DNA of 64,000 bases from Paraburkholderia nodosa (lineage in GTDB: Bacteria; Pseudomonadota; Gammaproteobacteria; Burkholderiales; Burkholderiaceae): positions 1-64,000 of the forward strand of contig NZ_MCNV01000013.1 of the NCBI RefSeq assembly GCF_001718195.1, written 5' to 3'. Position numbers and translations under genes: made by a program. Of this stretch, positions 8,624 through 18,524 are shown piece after piece. The number at the start of each line of letters is the position of its first letter. Position 1 is the stretch's first letter. The notes beneath the pieces are model-generated. The model had not been told where the DNA came from and ran no database searches. It saw nothing but the letters and a program-made list of their open reading frames with translations.

Positions 8624-9535
8624 GCCCTCTCCTTCTTGCGCAGAAGCCAGGCCTGTGCAACCACGCCGATCAGCATCAGCGCGAACAGCACTTGCGCGGC
8701 GGCGGCGGAATAGCCGAACGACCATTGGCGGAAGCCGGTTTCGTAGATGAATTGCACGAGCGGTCGCGTGGAATTGTTCGGGCCGCCGTCCGTGAGCAAC
8801 TGGGCCTGGCCGAACAACTGAAACTGCAGCACGGCTTCGATCACCGCCACGAGCGCGACGGTGCGCCAGATGGAAGGCAACGTGATGTTCGTGAACGTGC
8901 GCCAGCGCGAGGCGCTGTCGAGCGCCGCGGCCTCGTAGAGTTCCTGCGGAATCTGCTGGAGCGCGGCCAGGAACAGCATCATCGGCAGGCCCATGATCCA
9001 CCAGACCGTGACGACGGCGATGGCGGGCAGCGCGGTGGCCTCGTGCATCAACGGAACGAATTCCGGCAAATGGAGCGCGTGGCTCAGGTCGGCGAGCAGG
9101 CCGTTGCCGGGCATCATCACGAGTTTCCAGACCAGCGTGACGATTGTGACCGATAACACGGAAGAGCCGAAAAAGAGCGCGCGCAGCGCGGCGCCGAAGC
9201 GCCCTGGCCGGTTCAGCACCAGCGCGAGCGCGAGGCCGAGCAGCACGAACACGGGAGCCGTGAGGATGACGAAGTAGAACGTGTTGCACAGCGCGCCGCG
9301 GAAGATCGGGTCGAGGGTGAGGTCGAGATAGTTGCGAACGCCGATGAATTCGCTCGTGCCGGCGAGCAAATCCACGCGTTGCAGGCTGAGCCACCAGCCA
9401 AAGCACAGCGGAACGATCAGCAACAGGACGTAGACGATCACGAAGGGCAGCACGAACAGCGCGTTGGACCACGGCGCCCGCAGGTTGCGCCGCCGGCCCT
9501 TGCGCGATTGCGGAAGCCGCATGGCGAGCGAGCGG

Positions 9536-9546
<11 letters not shown>
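8620..9546 (-). CDS. ABC sugar permease, MalF type
   Basis: The 308-residue protein carries an Arg/Lys-rich N-terminus, then six membrane segments (first near ALFVLPFVIVYVLLLIVPL) and the EAA loop LYEAAALDSASRWRTFTNIT. It forms the heterodimeric channel with the 7760-8623 product. The start at 9546 overlaps the end of the ATPase gene by 11 bp and has AAGG upstream; the ATG at 9576 would lengthen the overlap to 41 bp. Confidence 0.92.
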
Positions 9547-10624
<1,078 letters not shown>

Positions 10625-11084
10625 GGTGCCTCCTGTGGAGTAGTCTCGTACCGCCGCATTCAGTGCGTTGATATTATGAAAAGAGTGGCGTGCTAACCCA
10701 TTCGTGTAAACACTTAATCATTCGACGTCCCAAATAATGGGTTTATGCGTATTGCGTCGAAGAGGAGGGTGATTGCGCGCGCGTATTCGCGAGGCAAAAA
10801 AATACCCGCACGAGGCGGGCAAGAGGTTTGAGGAGACACCAAGAGAGGACGCAGGGGCGCCCTCGATGCAAACTGTAGCCTGTGCCGCGGCATTCCACAC
10901 CTATCAGAACGGAGAGGGCTAGCGAAATGTCTGCGTAAGTAGATCGCGTGAATATTAATTTGGAATACTGAGAGCATTAATGCGGAAACGGGATCTGCTG
11001 GAACATCCGTGACAGAGCGCGGGCTCTGCCCGTTGACATCGTTTCCGCAACGTTGTCGCCCATTAAGCCCAAAGCGAGCCAGAC
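10625..11084. other. Intergenic region: arabinoside operon promoter side
   Basis: The stretch lies between the ABC ATPase start and the end of an AraC gene, both on the minus strand. It holds a terminator at 10796-10819. Near 10706-10715 is the near-palindrome GTGTAAACAC, a possible operator, and on the minus strand CATAAT lies about 50 bp above the GTG as a possible -10 element. An open frame at 10714-11088 looks non-coding. Confidence 0.45.
10796..10819 (-). terminator. Rho-independent terminator of the AraC gene
   Basis: On the minus strand the stem CCCGC/GCGGG (10815-10819 and 10805-10809, loop of five) is followed by TATTTTTTT. It sits 265 bp downstream of the AraC-type regulator and insulates the arabinoside operon promoter. 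Confidence 0.75.
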
Positions 11085-12068
11085 TCAATGCGACGAAACA
11101 TATATCGCATCCGCTAACGGCTCCGGAATGGCAAAGCTCGCGCGCATCCGCTTCGTTTCCGCTGCAGGCGTCAGGCCGAAGAGTCTTTTGAACTCCCTGC
11201 TGAACTGGGATGCACTTGTGTAACCCACTGCGAGGCTCGCTGCTTCGGCGGTCAGGTCCTGGCGGAGCATCAACAGACGAGCCTGATGCAAACGCGTCGA
11301 CTTGACGTACTGCATAGGCGAAACCTGTGTGATCGCCTTGAAGTGGCTATGGAAGCTCGGAACGCTCATGCCCGCTTCTTGCGCCAACTGCATCACGTCC
11401 AGCGGCTTTGCATAGCCGGCATGGATCAGGCGTAGCGATCTGCCAATTCGGCCGAACTGACCGCGCATCGCCAAAGCCTCGCGCATCGAACCGCCTTGTG
11501 CGCCTGTGAGCACCCGGAAATAGAGTTCGCGCAGCAGGCACGGGCCCAATACTGCGGCTTCGAGAGGCCGATGCATCGCTTCGAGCAAGCGCAGCACAGA
11601 TACCTGCATTGCGTCATCCATCCGCGTCGACATCATGCTTTGGGGCGCTTGCACGTGCCCGGTTACGCCTTCGCGATCGATCTGTACCGCCAGTTCCGCG
11701 GCCAGCGTGAAATCGAGATGCAAGTAGAGCGCAAGCAATGGCCGCTGCTCGGTCGCATCGGTTTCCATGCTGAACGGAACCGGCACGGACACGGCGAGAT
11801 AGTGCTGTTCGTCGTACAGGTAGAGATGGTCGCCGAAATAGCCTCGCTTGCTTCCCTGGCAAACGATCACGATGCCGGGGTCGTAGAGCACCGGTGTGCG
11901 TGACAGCGGCCGGTTCGAACGCAGAATACGCACGCCGGGCAGCGCGGTGAGGTTGTAGCCCTCTTCGGGCGCCAACGCGCGAAGCAACGCAATGATGCGC
12001 TTGCGGCTGCGGGACGGGAGGTCGGGATTGTGGGTAGAGGCCCGCTTCGTGATCATAGTTTTAGGCAA
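11085..12068 (-). CDS. AraC-family regulator, divergent from an SDR
   Basis: The 327-residue protein has an AraC_N-type cupin domain (about residues 40-195, with VLYDPGIVIVCQGSKRGYFG) and a C-terminal double helix-turn-helix (about 220-320: AGMSVPSFHSHFKAITQVSP, then SLAVGYTSASQFSREFKRLF). This group usually sits divergently from a short-chain dehydrogenase or aldo/keto reductase and activates it. Here the SDR starts 82 bp away on the other strand, so it is the likely target. Confidence 0.9.
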   Translation of the reverse strand: MPKTMITKRASTHNPDLPSRSRKRIIALLRALAPEEGYNLTALPGVRILRSNRPLSRTPVLYDPGIVIVCQGSKRGYFGDHLYLYDEQHYLAVSVPVPFSMETDATEQRPLLALYLHLDFTLAAELAVQIDREGVTGHVQAPQSMMSTRMDDAMQVSVLRLLEAMHRPLEAAVLGPCLLRELYFRVLTGAQGGSMREALAMRGQFGRIGRSLRLIHAGYAKPLDVMQLAQEAGMSVPSFHSHFKAITQVSPMQYVKSTRLHQARLLMLRQDLTAEAASLAVGYTSASQFSREFKRLFGLTPAAETKRMRASFAIPEPLADAIYVSSH

Positions 12069-12150
12069 GAAAAATAGCGGAATTTGGCTTTGCTCGCTCC
12101 GCGCGTCAGACTAGTATGCACTCACCAGCCAACATTCGGGAGAAGCTTCA

Positions 12151-12984
12151 ATGGAGTCCAGCAAAATTCTGCTCATCACTGGCGTAAGCAGCGGCTTTGG
12201 CCGCGCGCTTGCGCAAGAGGCGCTTGTGGCAGGTCACAAAGTCGTCGGTACCGTGAGAAGTGTGGAGGCGAAGCGCGAGTTCGAGTCTCTCTCTGCGGAT
12301 TGCGCATTCGCACGCGTGCTCGATGTGACCGACTTCGATGCGATCGACGGTATCGTCGAGGAAATCGAGGCGAGCGTCGGGCCGGTCGACGTGTTGGTCA
12401 ATAACGCCGGCTACGGGCATGAAGGCGTCATGGAAGAATCGCCGCTGGCCGAAATGCGCAGACAGTTCGACGTCAATGTGTTTGGCGCTGTCGCCATGAT
12501 GAAGGCGGTTCTGCCGTTCATGCGTGCGCGCAGGCGTGGCCACATTCTGAACATCACGTCGATGGGCGGCTATATCACCATGCCGGGCATCAGTTATTAC
12601 TGCGGGAGCAAGTTCGCACTGGAGGGCATTTCCGAGGCGCTGGGTAAAGAGGTCAAGGCTTTGGGCATCGCGGTGACAGCCGTCGCGCCTGGCTCCTTCC
12701 GCACCGACTGGGCCGGTCGCTCGATGCAACGGACGCCGCGTTCGATCCCGGATTACGACACGATATTCGACCCTGTCCGCAAAGCGCGCGAGGAGAAAAG
12801 CGGCAAACAACTGGGCGATCCCCAAAAGGCTGCACGCGCGATGCTTGCCGCAATAGCCGCGGACCACCCGCCCGCGCATCTTTTGCTCGGTAGCGATGCT
12901 CTGGGGCTCGTGAGGGACAAGCTGTCGGCGCTGGAAGACGAAATTCGTGCCTGGGAGAGCGTGACGGTCTCGACTGACGGCTGA
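12151..12984 (+). CDS. Short-chain dehydrogenase/reductase
   Basis: The 277-residue classical SDR has the cofactor motif TGVSSGFG at residues 10-17, NNAG at 84-87, catalytic Ser137, Tyr150 and Lys154 (YCGSK). GGGAGAAG precedes the ATG. The substrate is unknown; the extended C-terminus and the pattern TSMGGY are those of the oxidoreductases often found with AraC_N regulators. It is divergent from such a regulator and is probably controlled by it. Confidence 0.92.
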   Translation: MESSKILLITGVSSGFGRALAQEALVAGHKVVGTVRSVEAKREFESLSADCAFARVLDVTDFDAIDGIVEEIEASVGPVDVLVNNAGYGHEGVMEESPLAEMRRQFDVNVFGAVAMMKAVLPFMRARRRGHILNITSMGGYITMPGISYYCGSKFALEGISEALGKEVKALGIAVTAVAPGSFRTDWAGRSMQRTPRSIPDYDTIFDPVRKAREEKSGKQLGDPQKAARAMLAAIAADHPPAHLLLGSDALGLVRDKLSALEDEIRAWESVTVSTDG

Positions 12985-13008
12985 AGATTGCCGGTGTATC
13001 GGGGCTTC

Positions 13009-13317
13009 TCACCCGGCTTGAGACTGCCGGCACTCCGTTGCAAACCACTGCTCGACCCGGTGCTGCGCCACTTGTAGATCCTCGGGGTAGTACGGGTCGT
13101 TCCATGGTGACGGGGCGTAGCCTGCCTTCCTCAACGCTGCAACCTCGCTTTGGTGTTGCGCCATCGTCGGAGGCGCGTTGCTCCTGAGTGCGGCGAGGTC
13201 ACGGCACTCCGTTGCGCTCAGATGTGGCCCGCCTGGTGGGACGCCGCCGGCGGCACATCCAGCCAGCTGGAGCGCCAGCGCCGTCAGCATGAAGCGGTTT
13301 TTCGGGCGGCGTTCCAT
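13009..13317 (-). CDS. DUF4148-like small lipoprotein, copy 1
   Basis: The 102-residue protein has a signal with lipobox LAGC, then a conserved block: HLSATECRDLAAL, RSNAPPTMAQHQSE, LRKAGY and DPYYPEDLQ. The AL..AGY..DPYYP pattern is that of DUF4148-type Burkholderia exported proteins. It is nearly the same protein as 24004-24324, and the 20 nt up to and including both ATGs are identical (ACGCGTGGAGATGCGCCATG), which supports this start. Function is unknown. Confidence 0.8.
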   Translation of the reverse strand: MERRPKNRFMLTALALQLAGCAAGGVPPGGPHLSATECRDLAALRSNAPPTMAQHQSEVAALRKAGYAPSPWNDPYYPEDLQVAQHRVEQWFATECRQSQAG

Positions 13318-13399
13318 GGCGCATCTCCACGCGTGCGATTGGCGCGACGAGCGGTGCCACCCGTCGCGCGTGATTTCCGCGTTTATTTTGCCTTAGACC

Positions 13400-13692
13400 A
13401 GTCGCGGGGGAGGCGCAGTAGATACCGAAAGACTCGCGAAGCCAATGAGGCAGAGTTGCGCCGCTTGATCGAGGAGGTCTCGGCGGGGCTGCCCGACGAA
13501 CCCGGCGCGGTGCGCGACGACCGTGCGATCGCGCTGCTTGCGATGTTGTCGGGCGGAGTCACGCTGGCGCGCGCGGTGCCGGATCCGGCGCTGTCGAAGC
13601 GGATCGCCGACGCTGTCGAGCGATCTGCGGTCGCGCTGACTTCGGCGCGACGCAAGCAAGGACGACGACATAGCAATGTATTCCACCGATGA
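13400..13692 (+). pseudogene. TetR regulator remnant (C-terminal half)
   Basis: The plus-strand frame at about 13430-13660 encodes LRRLIEEVSAGLPDE, then RAIALLAMLSGGVTLARAV and DPALSKRIADAVERSA, the usual C-terminal pattern of a TetR-family protein (LSGGVTLARAV.DPALS). The DNA-binding helix-turn-helix half is missing; upstream sequence is unrelated and overlaps the start of the DUF4148 gene on the other strand. It is therefore a truncated gene, probably once the regulator of the neighbouring thioesterase remnant. Confidence 0.7.
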
Positions 13693-14076
13693 CGTCTCTG
13701 GACGTCGATCCAGGCTATGTAAAGCTTTCAGCGCGCGGGGAAGCAACATTTCAACCCTCCTGGCGGCGTCCACGGCGGCTTCGCGGCAACGGTACTCGAC
13801 TCCGCAACGGGCTGCGCAGTTCATTCGATGCTGGAAGCGGGCGTTGGATACGGCACGATCGATCTGCAAGTCTAGATGTTGCGACCCGTACCGATCGATC
13901 AGGATCTGGTGGCCGAGGCTCGCTCGGTCCACATCTCTCGAAACATCGCGACCTCGGAGGGTACATTGAAGTCCTTCGATGGAAAGCTGTTAGCGACCGC
14001 TACCGCAACCTGCTTTTCGAAGAGAGGGCACATCCCGGCTCAACCCATCGAGCCGGGCGTAAGCATCACTCGCTGA
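13689..14076 (+). pseudogene. PaaI-type hotdog thioesterase, frameshift and nonsense
   Basis: From 13689 the frame gives DPGYVKLSARGE; near 13742 a one-base insertion shifts it, and the next frame gives HFNPPGGVHGGFAATVLDSA, CAVHSMLEAGVGYGTIDLQV, a TAG stop, then MLRPVPIDQDLVAEARSVHI and KLLATATATCFSKR. These are the family landmarks of hotdog-fold thioesterases (N-P-x-G-x-V-H-G-G, A-T-x-L-D-S-A, and the A.AT.T.L end). Two independent lesions and a missing N-terminus make it a pseudogene. It follows a TetR remnant on the same strand. Confidence 0.8.
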
Positions 14077-14174
14077 TCCGGAAATACTCGCCTGGAACCA
14101 CCCCAAGAAGCGGAAGATGCAACGGCAGCACCAACCCTGTCGCTATGACGCTTCGGCGTGGCAGCCGTCCTCGA

Positions 14175-15383
14175 TCACTTGACCGGCCCGTTGGGGGTCA
14201 GGATCGGTGGTTCAATACCGCCCGTATCCACGGCGAAGCCGCCCCAGGGACCCGAACCGGGACTCGGGCCGACGTCACCCGGCGGGCCGTACTGGCTGCT
14301 GACCGGTATGGCGGCTGCCGTACTACGAGTGCCCGTGCCCGTGCCAACGGCGCCTGGCGGGCCGTAGCCGGTATCCGAGGTCGCCGTCGAGGAGGCGTTT
14401 GTGCTCCCGCCCGCACCCGCCCTCGGTTGGCCGTATGCTGCCGGCGCGGGGTGCGCGATGGAGTTCGGCGCGGTCCGGGGCATTACCGCGACTACGTTCT
14501 GCCTCATGCGCAGCCGGGCGAACATGCTTCCCAGGGCGCTGGCCGATGCCACGCCAGGGCCGCCAGCACTCGCATTACCACCGCCGGCGCCTCCACCTGC
14601 GCTACCCGTGCCCGAATTGCCTGCACCGGAGCTGCCTGCGCCAGAGCTGCCGGCACCGTGGCCGCCCCCTCCCGAACCCGCACCATTGCCACCCGAACCG
14701 GCGCCGGCGCCACCCGAACCGGCACCGGCGCCACCCGAACCGGCACCGGCGCCACCCGAACCGGCACCGCCGCCACCCGAACCGGCACCGGCGCCACCGG
14801 AGCCGGAACCGCTACCCCCCGAGCCCGCACCATTGCCGCCGGAGCCCGCACCCGCACCCGCACCCGCGCCCGCTCCCGCGCCGCCCGAACCGGCACCGGC
14901 ACCACCGGAGCCGGAACCGCTGCCTCCCGAGCCCGCACCGTTGCCGCCTGACCCGGCACCATTGCCGCCGGAGCCCGCTCCCGATCCCGCACCTGCACCG
15001 TTGCCACCTACACCCGCACCGACGCCCGCACCGACCCCCGCGCCATTGCCACCCACGCCCGCACCCACGCCCGCACCGACGCCCGCACCGACGCCCGCAC
15101 CGACGCCCGCACCGACGCCCGCACCGTGGCCGCCATTGCCGTTGCCATTGCCGTTGCCGTTGCCATTGCCATTGCCATTGCCATTGCCGTTGCCGTTGCC
15201 GTTGCCGTTGCCACCCACGCCTGCGCCTGCGCCAGCACCGTGGCCACCGCCGTTGCCGCCCGCGCCGCCACCGTGGCCGCCACCGCCGCCGCCGCCGCCG
15301 TTGCCACCCGCCGCTGCGTAAGCCGCACCGGACAGCGCTAAAGCCACCACCCATGTCGCCGTGTATTTCGTCGCTCGGTTCAT
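14175..15383 (-). CDS. Exported glycine-rich repeat protein
   Basis: The 402-residue protein has a signal peptide (MNRATKYTATWVVALALSGA, cleavage after AYA). It then runs through three repeat types: a Gly-Asn alternation of about 26 residues, a GVGA tetrad array of about 45 residues, and AGAGSGG/NGAGSGG units to about residue 250. The C-terminal 120 residues are more complex, with ARLRMRQNVVAVMPRTAPN and two GPPG motifs. AAAGGGG precedes the ATG. It is probably a surface or matrix-like protein; no catalytic motif is seen. Repeat DNA makes length variation between strains likely. Confidence 0.75.
   Translation of the reverse strand: MNRATKYTATWVVALALSGAAYAAAGGNGGGGGGGGHGGGAGGNGGGHGAGAGAGVGGNGNGNGNGNGNGNGNGNGNGNGNGNGGHGAGVGAGVGAGVGAGVGAGVGAGVGGNGAGVGAGVGAGVGGNGAGAGSGAGSGGNGAGSGGNGAGSGGSGSGSGGAGAGSGGAGAGAGAGAGAGSGGNGAGSGGSGSGSGGAGAGSGGGGAGSGGAGAGSGGAGAGSGGAGAGSGGNGAGSGGGGHGAGSSGAGSSGAGNSGTGSAGGGAGGGNASAGGPGVASASALGSMFARLRMRQNVVAVMPRTAPNSIAHPAPAAYGQPRAGAGGSTNASSTATSDTGYGPPGAVGTGTGTRSTAAAIPVSSQYGPPGDVGPSPGSGPWGGFAVDTGGIEPPILTPNGPVK
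14698..14802. repeat. 21-bp tandem repeat coding for Gly/Ala/Ser units
   Basis: Five consecutive 21-bp units begin at 14698, 14719, 14740, 14761 and 14782. The second and third are identical; the others differ by one to a few bases. They encode the seven-residue repeat of the glycine-rich protein. Confidence 0.9.
15071..15118. repeat. 12-bp tandem repeat (GVGA coding)
   Basis: Four exact copies of CCGCACCGACGC run from 15071 to 15118, with degenerate copies on both sides. On the minus strand each unit encodes a Gly-Val-Gly-Ala tetrad. Confidence 0.95.
15133..15210. repeat. 6-bp tandem repeat (Gly-Asn coding)
   Basis: Thirteen hexamers of CCATTG or CCGTTG follow each other without interruption. 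Only the third base varies, so every unit encodes Gly-Asn on the minus strand. This is a candidate for slipped-strand length changes that stay in frame. Confidence 0.95.
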
Positions 15384-15810
15384 CGTCCGCCCCTTTCTTC
15401 CTACAAACCGCTTCGAAAGTGCGCCGGTGCACGCTCGAATTCTGCGCGTAGGCCAGCAGCCGTCTCGCGCATACGATGTGCCACGATGAGCAGGGGAATC
15501 GATTCTAGTAAGGATAACTACGAAAAATACGATGCATCGCCCGATGCAGCCGCGCTCACCCTGGCGTTTCCTGGTACGGTGGGGTGTTTTCGCCGATGGC
15601 ATTTTGAAGAATTGGCATCGGCAAAGTCTCCAGGCGTCATGTACGGATCTGACCACACGTCATGCGTGTGATCCCCGTCGAGGGGCGGGCTTGAATAAGA
15701 GTCTTTATCAATCGCCGGGACAGCATGAACCGTGCGCAGATTCCGGAGAAGAGGAACCTGGAGGAGCCACAGAATTCCTCAGAACACCGGGGCTGACGTT
15801 CCGATCGGCG
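15384..15810. other. Intergenic region
   Basis: No gene was recognised between the glycine-rich gene start and the metallophosphoesterase stop. It should hold the promoter of the glycine-rich gene, in the AT-richer part around 15490-15530. Confidence 0.5.
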
Positions 15811-17172
15811 TCAGAGTTTCCCGCTTTGCGCAAATTCGCGGATGCGCGTGGCGAGTGCCGGTATGCCAGCATTGCGGGCCACGTAGTGGGAAAGCTGGCG
15901 TGTGGCCAGATCGACGGTCACCTGGTCGTCGGGCGCTTTGGTATACGGTCCGTCGACGGCAGCGTGATATTCGATGCGCAACTGCGTGGCGTTTGCGACG
16001 ATGCGCAAATAGCCGTAATTCTGGTCGTCGTAGTTTTCGATGACGACGGCATCGGTGGTCTTCGTTGCCGCCTGGATCAGCTGCGGTGCACGAAGCGGCG
16101 GTTGCCCGTTGGTGGTCAGTCGTTGTACGTTGTGTCCGCCGTTGCCGCACACGATGTACGGAATGTGGGTGCCGTCCGGACGCGTGCGAGTAAAGCGCTG
16201 ATAGTTGTGCGCGTGTCCCGCAAGATCGGCATGAGGCCATACGCCCACCTCTTCGCATATCGCATCGATCTGCTGCTGCATCTCGATACTCCAGCCGTGA
16301 CGTCCGCGAGCGACATACGGCGGATGATGATGCGCGAACAGTAATGCGCCCCTGTAGCCCTCCTTTTTCACCCGCGTCAACGCCGCCTTGAGAAACTTCA
16401 ACTGGCTGTTGCCGATGTCGCTGTTCGAGATCACGCCAGGATCTTCGAGCGTATTGCTATACAACGCGATGATGCGCACGAACGGCGCTTCGAATGTAAA
16501 GAAGACGCCCGGCTGAATTTGCGCAGTACGTGAAAGATTGCCTGCATCGGGGGAGACCTGAAAGCAGTCGGAGCAGAAGTTTCGCAGAAACGCCTGCAAA
16601 CTCTTTTCGTGCTGCAAAGGCGAGATCATCCCGTCATGATTGCCGGCAACGGCGAGGATCGGTGCGTGATAGTCGCGATAGGGTTCGTAGAACTGGTCGT
16701 AGTAGTACTGCGCTTCGCCGAAGCTGTAGACAATGTCGCCCAGCAGAAAGTTGAATTGCGGCACTTCGGCAGGATCGGTTTCGTCGAAGTCGCTGACCAT
16801 CTTGTCGGAGACTTCGTTCTGCGTTTTGGGGCCGCGGGTACTGCCGCAATCGCCCGTCGAGTGAAAAACGATCTGTGCGTTCGCGTTGATCTGGTCGAGG
16901 ACGGTCTGATCGTTGTCGATCACGTCCGCGAGTGTCAGGCGGGGCTCGACGCCGCCGCGCGGCGCAGGAAACGGAAGGGCCTTGAGTTTGTGCTCGCGGT
17001 TGAGTTCGTCGATCATCCGGTAGGCCGCCACATCGGAGGCGTGCCTGACGATGAAGGTTTGCGGATCTGGCGTTGGCTGCGGCTGCGAGAAGACGGGGGC
17101 GGCGAGAACGCGGCCGTTGCCGCCGTCACTGCCATTGCTGGCTGACGTTCGAACTGAGCGCTTCTTTGGCAT
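15811..17172 (-). CDS. Calcineurin-like metallophosphoesterase
   Basis: The 453-residue enzyme starts at the ATG at 17172 with GGAGGA upstream. Metal-binding motifs appear in family order: GDCGS at 107-111, GD at 145-146 (FLLGDIVYS), GNHDG at 177-181, HHHPPY at 281-286 and GHAHNYQR at 319-326. The GHAHNYQR form is that of purple acid phosphatase-like enzymes. No clear signal peptide is present. It is divergent from an exported nucleoside permease-family gene, so a role in dephosphorylating nucleotides is possible; the substrate is not shown by sequence. Confidence 0.9.
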   Translation of the reverse strand: MPKKRSVRTSASNGSDGGNGRVLAAPVFSQPQPTPDPQTFIVRHASDVAAYRMIDELNREHKLKALPFPAPRGGVEPRLTLADVIDNDQTVLDQINANAQIVFHSTGDCGSTRGPKTQNEVSDKMVSDFDETDPAEVPQFNFLLGDIVYSFGEAQYYYDQFYEPYRDYHAPILAVAGNHDGMISPLQHEKSLQAFLRNFCSDCFQVSPDAGNLSRTAQIQPGVFFTFEAPFVRIIALYSNTLEDPGVISNSDIGNSQLKFLKAALTRVKKEGYRGALLFAHHHPPYVARGRHGWSIEMQQQIDAICEEVGVWPHADLAGHAHNYQRFTRTRPDGTHIPYIVCGNGGHNVQRLTTNGQPPLRAPQLIQAATKTTDAVVIENYDDQNYGYLRIVANATQLRIEYHAAVDGPYTKAPDDQVTVDLATRQLSHYVARNAGIPALATRIREFAQSGKL

Positions 17173-17456
17173 GTTTTGTTTCCTCCGATCGCGGTTGAAA
17201 GGCGGGACCGCGTTTGACTGACGCGATCCCCTGCCGAATGCTCCGGGTGAGACGGTGGCTTGCGGGAGAGGTTCAGTCGTAGTCGTTGCAGGTCGTAACA
17301 GGCGATTTTTTTCTCCGCTTATACTCACTCTCGCCTGAATGGCGCATGCCCAGGTCCCACGCTGCACGCCGAGAAAAAACCACGACCTCCGTCGACAACA
17401 CGGCACGCGATTCACGTTTCGTAACCGCGGTTCTTACATGACAGGTGGGACCTTTT

Positions 17457-18524
17457 ATGCTAAATCGTGCTTTTGGCGCAGTGATTTCATCGTTGCTCGT
17501 GGCCGGCGCGGCCGCTGCACCTGCCATCGCGCATGCCGAAGACAGCTTCGCGCAGGACGACGACGCGTCGCATGGCCGAGCGGTCAAGGTGATGATCATT
17601 TCGATGTTCGGTCCGGAAGGGCAGGTGTGGCTCGATCATCTCGGACCGTGGCAGGACATCACCGTCGCGGGTCTGTCCCCCGATTACCCGGCCGTGCATT
17701 GCAACCGGCAGGATGTCTGCGTGATGACGACGGGCATGGGGCACGCGAACGCCGCCGCGTCGATCATGGCGCTGACGTTCTCGCCGCGTTTCGACTTGCG
17801 CCACACATACTTCATGGTGGCGGGCATCGCCGGTATCGATCCGCTTCAGGGGACCGTGGGTTCCGCTGCGTGGGCGAACTGGCTCGTCGACTTCGGGATT
17901 CAGTGGGAGATCGACGGACGCGAAATTCCGGCGGGCTGGAACACCGGCTATCTCGGCATCAACACGACGGGCCCGACGCAGAAGCCGCCGCTCGACTATC
18001 GTACCGAAGTGTTCCAGTTGAACCCCGCGCTCACGAAGGCGGCATTCGCGCTGTCTCGCAACGTGACGCTCACCGACGACGCCCAGGCGCAGGCCGCGCG
18101 CGCCAGGTACAGCTATGCACCCGCGAACCGTCCGCCGAGCGTGATCCAGTGCGACACGCTCGCGGGCGACACCTGGTGGTCAGGCACCGACCTCGGCGAG
18201 CGAGCGCGGCAATGGACGAAGATCCTGACCGACGGCAAGGGCACCTATTGCACGACGCAGCAGGAGGACAACGCCACCTTCGAGGCGCTGACACGTGCGG
18301 CAAACGTGCATCGCGTCGACCTGAATCGCGTCGCGGTGCTGCGCGCCGGCTCGGACTTCGACCGGCCGTATGCGGGCCAGTCGAGCGCCGATAATCTGCT
18401 CAACTACGCGTCGCAAGGCGGCTTCACGATCGCGATCGATAATCTGTTCCTCGCGGGCAATCCGCTGGTTCAGGACATCGTCACGCATTGGGGCGAGTGG
18501 CGCAACGGCGTACCGCAGCGGTAA
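17457..18524 (+). CDS. Purine nucleoside permease (NUP) family protein
   Basis: The 355-residue product has a signal peptide (MLNRAFGAVISSLLVAGAAA, cleavage near AHA-E), then the NUP-family pattern VMIISMFGPEGQVW, MTTGMGHANAAASIMAL, FMVAGIAGIDPLQGTVGSAA and a C-terminal DNLLNYASQGGF. The family is named for a fungal nucleoside permease, but the fold resembles nucleoside phosphorylases, and here the protein is exported. The start is the ATG at 17457 with AGGTGGGA upstream; an in-frame GTG at 17445 is less likely. Confidence 0.9.
   Translation: MLNRAFGAVISSLLVAGAAAAPAIAHAEDSFAQDDDASHGRAVKVMIISMFGPEGQVWLDHLGPWQDITVAGLSPDYPAVHCNRQDVCVMTTGMGHANAAASIMALTFSPRFDLRHTYFMVAGIAGIDPLQGTVGSAAWANWLVDFGIQWEIDGREIPAGWNTGYLGINTTGPTQKPPLDYRTEVFQLNPALTKAAFALSRNVTLTDDAQAQAARARYSYAPANRPPSVIQCDTLAGDTWWSGTDLGERARQWTKILTDGKGTYCTTQQEDNATFEALTRAANVHRVDLNRVAVLRAGSDFDRPYAGQSSADNLLNYASQGGFTIAIDNLFLAGNPLVQDIVTHWGEWRNGVPQR

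Noticed and set aside
8624..9472. N-terminal extension of the MalG-type permease
   Set aside because: It overlaps the MalF-type permease in another frame; the real start is the coupled ATG at 8623.
10714..11088. 124-residue minus-strand frame
   Set aside because: No ribosome site, no family sense, and it contains a strong terminator on the same strand.
15071..15210. Repeat array resembling a CRISPR
   Set aside because: The units are 6 and 12 bp with no unique spacers and encode a protein repeat in frame.
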